Assembly: GCA_031976395.1 (NCBI GenBank)
Contig: DALYLJ010000065.1
Span: forward strand, 1 to 16,123
Length of the DNA: 16,123 nucleotides
Direction of reading: 5' to 3'
From: UBA11164 sp002420085
Lineage (GTDB): Bacteria > Pseudomonadota > Gammaproteobacteria > Xanthomonadales > Xanthomonadaceae
Shown: positions 7,101 through 16,123 of the stretch, piece after piece
Position numbering within the stretch: the stretch's first letter is position 1
Layout of the letters: each line of letters opens with the position of its first letter
Notes under the pieces: model-generated
Seen by the model: the letters and a program-made list of their open reading frames with translations, nothing else
The model's database searches: none
What the model was told of the DNA's origin: nothing
Made by a program: the position numbers and the translations under genes

Positions 7101-8279
7101 CGCATCCTCGAAGCCGCGATCTATGCCCGGCTGCGTACCCAACTGCTGGGACGGGTCGCCAACGGTGGCCCGAACGGGATCAAGAAGGGTACGGTCCTGA
7201 CCGAAGTCCATCTCGATGCCCTGGCCAAGGACGAGTGGTTCTCGCTGCGCATGAAGGACGATGATGCCGCCGAAGCGGTCGAGATCGCCCAGCGCCAGAT
7301 CACCTCGCATCGTGCCGAGTTCGACAAGCGCTTCGCCGAGAAGCGCGCCAAGATCACCGCCGGTGACGACCTCGCGCCGGGCGTGCTGAAGATGGTCAAG
7401 GTCTATCTGGCAGTCCGTCGGCGCATCCAGCCGGGTGACAAGATGGCCGGCCGCCATGGCAACAAGGGCGTCATCTCCAACATCGTTCCGGTCGAGGACA
7501 TGCCCTACATGGCCGACGGCACCTCGGTGGACATCGTGCTCAATCCGCTGGGCGTGCCCAGTCGAATGAACATCGGCCAGATTCTGGAGACCCATCTGAG
7601 CTGGGCCGCCAAGGGCTTGGGACTGCGCATCCAGGAGATGCTCGAAGCCAATGCCAGGGTCGCCGATCTGCGCAAGTTCCTTGACCAGATCTACAACCAC
7701 GATCGCGCGTTGATGGGTGATCGGGTCGATCTCACCGAGTTCAGCGATGACGAACTGCTCGGCCTGGCCAACAACCTCACCGGCGGCGTGCCGATGGCAA
7801 CCCCGGTGTTCGATGGTGCCGCCGAGGATGAGATCAAGGCCATGCTCAGGCTGGCTGGCCTGCCCGAGAGCGGTCAGACCCTGTTGATCGACGGACGCAC
7901 CGGCGAGCCGTTCGATCGCCCGGTCACGGTCGGCTACATGCACATGCTCAAGCTCAACCACCTGGTGGATGACAAGATGCATGCCCGCTCGACCGGACCA
8001 TACTCCCTGGTCACCCAGCAGCCATTGGGCGGCAAGGCGCAGTTCGGCGGTCAGCGCTTCGGCGAGATGGAGGTCTGGGCGCTGGAAGCCTATGGTGCCG
8101 CCTACACCCTGCAGGAAATGCTGACCGTGAAGTCCGACGACGTGCAGGGCCGCAACCAGATGTACAAGAACATCGTCGATGGCGATCACGAGATCGCGGC
8201 TGGCATGCCCGAGTCGTTCAACGTACTGGTCAAGGAAATCCGATCGCTTGCGATCAACATCGAACTGGAAGAGCACTGA
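4125..8279 (+). CDS. rpoB: DNA-directed RNA polymerase subunit beta
   Basis: The beta subunit forms one pincer of RNA polymerase and part of the active centre. The product is 1384 residues (E. coli 1342), starting [18 protein letters not shown]. The SD-like AAGGCGG (4109-4115) lies 9 nt upstream. Seen in order: the protrusion motif HRSPGVFF near 154; DIDHLGNRR near 471; the rifampicin pocket [20 protein letters not shown] (534-554), all sensitive-type (Q540, D543, H553, R556, S558); cluster II with [9 protein letters not shown]; NFEDS with E841/D842; active-centre lysines K1106 and K1114 in [12 protein letters not shown]; and the switch/clamp region from about 1270 to the C-terminus [11 protein letters not shown]. 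Compared with my recollection of E. coli there is an insertion of about 22 residues near 426-450 and about 13 between 842 and 1106. T587 stands where proline is usual. rpoC follows after a 135-bp spacer. Confidence 0.99.
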   Translation: [1384 protein letters not shown]

Positions 8280-8283
8280 GGAG

Positions 8284-8406
8284 CCGGGACTGGGGACTCG
8301 GGACTCGGGAATCGTCAAAGCCTTGCTTGCTGACGACGACCCCCGACCGACCGACTCCCCGCTTCGATCTGTCAACGATTCCCGACTCCCGATTCCCGAT
8401 TCCCGG
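8284..8406. repeat. 31-nt imperfect inverted repeat of GGGAYTC heptads in the rpoB-rpoC spacer
   Basis: The left arm (8284-8314) holds four tandem heptads: GGGACTG, GGGACTC, GGGACTC and GGGAATC. The right arm (8376-8406) holds four complementary heptads: GATTCCC, GACTCCC, GATTCCC and GATTCCC. Aligned in register, 27 of 31 positions pair, with single mismatches only, around a 61-nt loop. The last two paired bases (GG, 8405-8406) are the first two bases of the GGAG ribosome binding site of rpoC (8405-8408). There is no T tract. Related shorter copies lie at 1308-1325 and 3915-4099. Confidence 0.85.
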
Positions 8407-8414
8407 AGAAAGCA

Positions 8415-12701
<4,287 letters not shown>

Positions 12702-12836
12702 GGCAACCTCGCCTCCGAATCGAGGCGCGCAAATACGAAATGAGGCGCACGGACAGCGCCTCGTGTTCGAGCCCAGGATCAGGCTTCGTCGAGGCAGCGG
12801 TAAATTGCTGCCGAGGCGAAAGACAACATCACAATC
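12702..12836 (+). promoter_or_regulatory. Structured leader upstream of rpsL with mutually exclusive stems
   Basis: Stem A is CGCCTC/GAGGCG (12710-12715/12722-12727). Stem B is GAGGCGC/GCGCCTC (12742-12748/12756-12762, 7 bp perfect, 7-nt loop). Stem C is GGCAGC/GCTGCC (12793-12798/12807-12812). GAGGCG recurs at 12722, 12742 and 12813, so A and B can exchange partners. CTGCCGA (12808-12814), whose first five bases are held in stem C, can instead pair with TCGGCAG (12835-12841). That invades the 5' arm of the terminator. This is the geometry of an attenuator. The function is inferred. Confidence 0.45.
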
Positions 12837-12870
12837 GGCAGGCCGGATCCAACCGGCCTGCCTTGTTTTT
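12837..12870 (+). terminator. Strong intrinsic terminator between rpoC and rpsL
   Basis: GGCAGGCCGG (12837-12846) pairs perfectly with CCGGCCTGCC (12853-12862), 10 bp, loop ATCCAA, followed by TTGTTTTT (12863-12870). This is the clearest rho-independent terminator in the window. It ends the rpoBC transcript but lies only 30 bp before the rpsL start codon, leaving little room for a separate downstream promoter. Confidence 0.9.
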
Positions 12871-12900
12871 CGTTCAGAACAGTCCAAGAGCTAATCAACA

Positions 12901-13275
12901 ATGGCGACGATCAATCAGCTGGTGCGCAAGCCCCGTCAGGCCCTGACCGAGAAGAGTCAGTCACCGGCGCTTGCCAACTGCCCGCAGCGCCGTGGTGTCT
13001 GCACCCGCGTCTACACCACGACGCCGAAGAAGCCGAACTCGGCCCTGCGCAAGGTCGCCAAGGTGCGCCTGACCAATGGCTTCGAGGTCATCTCCTATAT
13101 CGGCGGCGAAGGCCATAATCTTCAGGAGCACTCGGTCGTCCTGATTCGCGGCGGTCGCGTCAAGGATCTTCCGGGTGTCCGCTACCACACTGTGCGTGGA
13201 TCGCTCGACGCGGCAGGTGTGACCAAGCGCCGCCAGTCGCGTTCCAAGTACGGCGCCAAGCGTCCGAAGTCCTGA
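12901..13275 (+). CDS. rpsL: 30S ribosomal protein S12
   Basis: S12 sits at the decoding centre and controls accuracy. It is the classical streptomycin-resistance protein. The 124-residue length equals E. coli including Met. Conserved blocks are MATINQLVRKPR, CTRVYTTTPKKPNSALRK, SYIGGEGHNLQEHS and GGRVKDLPGVRYHTVRG. K43 and K88, the usual sites of resistance changes, are both wild-type lysines, predicting a sensitive allele. D89 is the residue methylthiolated by RimO in E. coli. The SD is weak (AAGAG, 12886-12890, 10 nt before the ATG). The gene heads an rpsL-rpsG-fusA-tuf str operon. The terminator 30 bp upstream implies either read-through from rpoC or controlled antitermination. Confidence 0.99.
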   Translation: MATINQLVRKPRQALTEKSQSPALANCPQRRGVCTRVYTTTPKKPNSALRKVAKVRLTNGFEVISYIGGEGHNLQEHSVVLIRGGRVKDLPGVRYHTVRGSLDAAGVTKRRQSRSKYGAKRPKS

Positions 13276-13281
13276 CCGCAG

Positions 13282-13297
13282 GCCGGCCCAGGCCGGC
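13282..13297 (+). promoter_or_regulatory. Hairpin in the rpsL-rpsG spacer, possible S7 feedback site
   Basis: GCCGGC (13282-13287) and GCCGGC (13292-13297) are each palindromic and pair around CCAG, 6 nt after the rpsL stop in a 69-bp spacer. In E. coli, S7 represses the str mRNA by binding the rpsL-rpsG intercistronic RNA. The position fits, but I could not match the sequence to the known site. Confidence 0.3.
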
Positions 13298-13344
13298 GCT
13301 GACGACTCGCATTACTCCGATCTTTCCAAATTCAGGCACGCATC

Positions 13345-13812
13345 ATGTCCCGCAAAGGTTCTCCCGGTACTCGCTCGGTTCTGCCCGACCCCAAGCACAG
13401 CAGCGAAATGGTCGCTCGCTTCATCAACATGGTGATGAAGAGCGGCAAGAAGTCGATCGCCGAGAAGATCGTCTATGGCGCCATGGACGTCATCGGCGAG
13501 AAGAACGCCGCTCCGCTGGAGTTGGTCGAGAAGGCGCTGAACAATGTCGCGCCGGTGGTCGAGGTCAAGTCGCGCCGGGTCGGTGGCGCCACCTATCAGG
13601 TTCCTGTCGAAGTGCGCGCTTCCCGGCGCACCGCCCTGGCCATGCGCTGGACCATTGAGGCGGCCCGCAAGCGCGGTGAACCGTCGATGCCGCGCAAGCT
13701 GGCCGGTGAGCTGCTCGATGCTGCCGAACAGCGCGGCGGTGCCGTCAAGAAGCGCGAAGAGACCCATCGCATGGCGGAAGCCAACAAGGCGTTCTCACAT
13801 TATCGGTGGTGA
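13345..13812 (+). CDS. rpsG: 30S ribosomal protein S7
   Basis: S7 nucleates assembly of the 3' major domain (head) of 16S rRNA and contacts the E-site tRNA. The 155-residue product matches the short form of the family. Landmarks are LPDPKHSSEMVARFINMVM near the N-terminus, KKSIAEKIVYGAM, the beta-hairpin EVKSRRVGGATYQVPVEVR, the helix ALAMRWTIEAARKRGE, and the C-terminal KKREETHRMAEANKAFSHYRW split over the last 21 residues. The start at 13345 has a modest SD (CAGG, 13333-13336, 8-nt spacing), consistent with coupling to rpsL. In E. coli, S7 is the autogenous repressor of this operon. Confidence 0.98.
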   Translation: MSRKGSPGTRSVLPDPKHSSEMVARFINMVMKSGKKSIAEKIVYGAMDVIGEKNAAPLELVEKALNNVAPVVEVKSRRVGGATYQVPVEVRASRRTALAMRWTIEAARKRGEPSMPRKLAGELLDAAEQRGGAVKKREETHRMAEANKAFSHYRW

Positions 13813-13842
13813 TTGTCGTCATCGCTGACGGCATGACACACC

Positions 13843-13858
13843 CCGGCATCCATGCCGG
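13843..13858 (+). repeat. Small inverted repeat in the rpsG-fusA spacer
   Basis: CCGGCAT (13843-13849) and ATGCCGG (13852-13858) are perfect inverted copies separated by CC. As RNA this would form about 6 bp with a TCCA loop, followed by ACTTTCAC. It is too short and T-poor for a convincing terminator. It may simply stabilise or space the mRNA. The remaining 117-bp spacer shows nothing else. Confidence 0.4.
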
Positions 13859-13929
13859 ACTTTCACAAATGCTGCGATCCGGACGACCGCGTTGAAGCAG
13901 GGCAAGGTCGCCCGTAACAGGTAAATACA

Positions 13930-16020
<2,091 letters not shown>

Positions 16021-16071
16021 TCTTCAGCTCCATCTTCAATTCATCATTATCGTTTTCCGAGGTAGACAGTC

Positions 16072-16123
16072 ATGGCAAAGGGTAAATTCGAGCGCACCAA
16101 GCCGCACGTGAACGTGGGCACGA
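16072..16123 (+). CDS. tuf: Elongation factor Tu, N-terminal start (partial, 3' part outside window)
   Basis: The first 17 codons of a second EF-Tu gene, MAKGKFERTKPHVNVGT, match the invariant EF-Tu N-terminus just before the P-loop, and the window ends inside it. GAGG (16059-16062) stands 9 nt upstream of the ATG. The 51-bp spacer after fusA is unusually AT- and pyrimidine-rich for this locus but shows no clear promoter. The gene is therefore likely the last of the rpsL-rpsG-fusA-tuf operon. Whether it is identical to the copy that ends at 83 cannot be seen, because the two fragments do not overlap. Confidence 0.96.
   Translation, partial: MAKGKFERTKPHVNVGT

Noticed and set aside
3972..8375. 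Very long open frame on the minus strand opposite rpoB (and others opposite rpoC, rplK-rplA, rplJ and fusA)
   Set aside because: These are mirror frames produced by the strong GC-ending codon preference of the sense genes. Their translations are low-complexity His/Asp/Gln/Val-rich and resemble no family I know.
8286..8404. Heptad arrays considered as a CRISPR array or insertion-sequence ends
   Set aside because: The units are 7 bp without spacers, there is no transposase or target-site duplication in sight, and the two halves are inverted rather than direct.
12805..12834. TTGCTG followed by TCACAA as a promoter just before the rpsL terminator
   Set aside because: The -10 matches the consensus at too few positions, and the segment is better explained by hairpin C and the antiterminator pairing.
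12740..12946. Short plus-strand frame considered as an attenuator leader peptide for rpsL
   Set aside because: It overlaps rpsL out of frame, shows no run of regulatory codons and has no clear Shine-Dalgarno.
16021..16071. AT-rich fusA-tuf spacer as a separate tuf promoter
   Set aside because: CATTAT at 16045-16050 has no -35 element at suitable spacing. The base composition alone is not enough.

Overview
The window is a housekeeping core locus of a high-GC gammaproteobacterium, transcribed entirely left to right. The order is tuf (3' end) - tRNA-Trp - secE - nusG - rplK - rplA - rplJ - rplL - rpoB - rpoC - rpsL - rpsG - fusA - tuf (5' end). A tRNA-Trp between tuf and secE, the rpoBC block running straight into the str operon, the protein sequences, and GGGAYTC heptad repeats in the spacers together suggest the Lysobacterales (Xanthomonadales). 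That placement is an inference from memory, not from a database comparison.

Layout: 1-83 is the C-terminal end of EF-Tu. 182-257 is tRNA-Trp(CCA). 324-1302 is secE-nusG (translocon subunit and transcription elongation factor). 1394-2524 is rplK-rplA (L11, L1). 2525-2858 is a hairpin-rich leader. 2859-3827 is rplJ-rplL (the L10-L12 stalk). 3828-4124 is a spacer with an attenuator-like terminator. 4125-12701 is rpoB-rpoC, separated by a 135-bp spacer that contains a long imperfect inverted repeat. 12702-12900 is a structured leader ending in a strong intrinsic terminator only 30 bp before rpsL. 12901-16020 is rpsL-rpsG-fusA. From 16072 a second tuf begins and runs off the window.

The genes supply the ribosomal stalk and decoding centre, the two translational GTPases, the catalytic core of RNA polymerase, the NusG factor that couples polymerase to the ribosome, and SecE of the secretion channel. 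Every protein is intact and carries its family's catalytic or binding residues. There is no mobile element, CRISPR array, phage gene or unknown protein in the window.

What merits a second look is therefore regulatory and non-coding: (i) a 31-nt-arm inverted repeat of heptads between rpoB and rpoC that reaches into the rpoC ribosome binding site; (ii) a terminator/antiterminator-like arrangement upstream of rpsL, with a candidate sigma-70 promoter embedded in the 3' end of rpoC; (iii) a leader packed with hairpins upstream of rplJ; and (iv) related heptads in two other spacers. These were found by hand-pairing bases. No folding program, alignment or database search was run.
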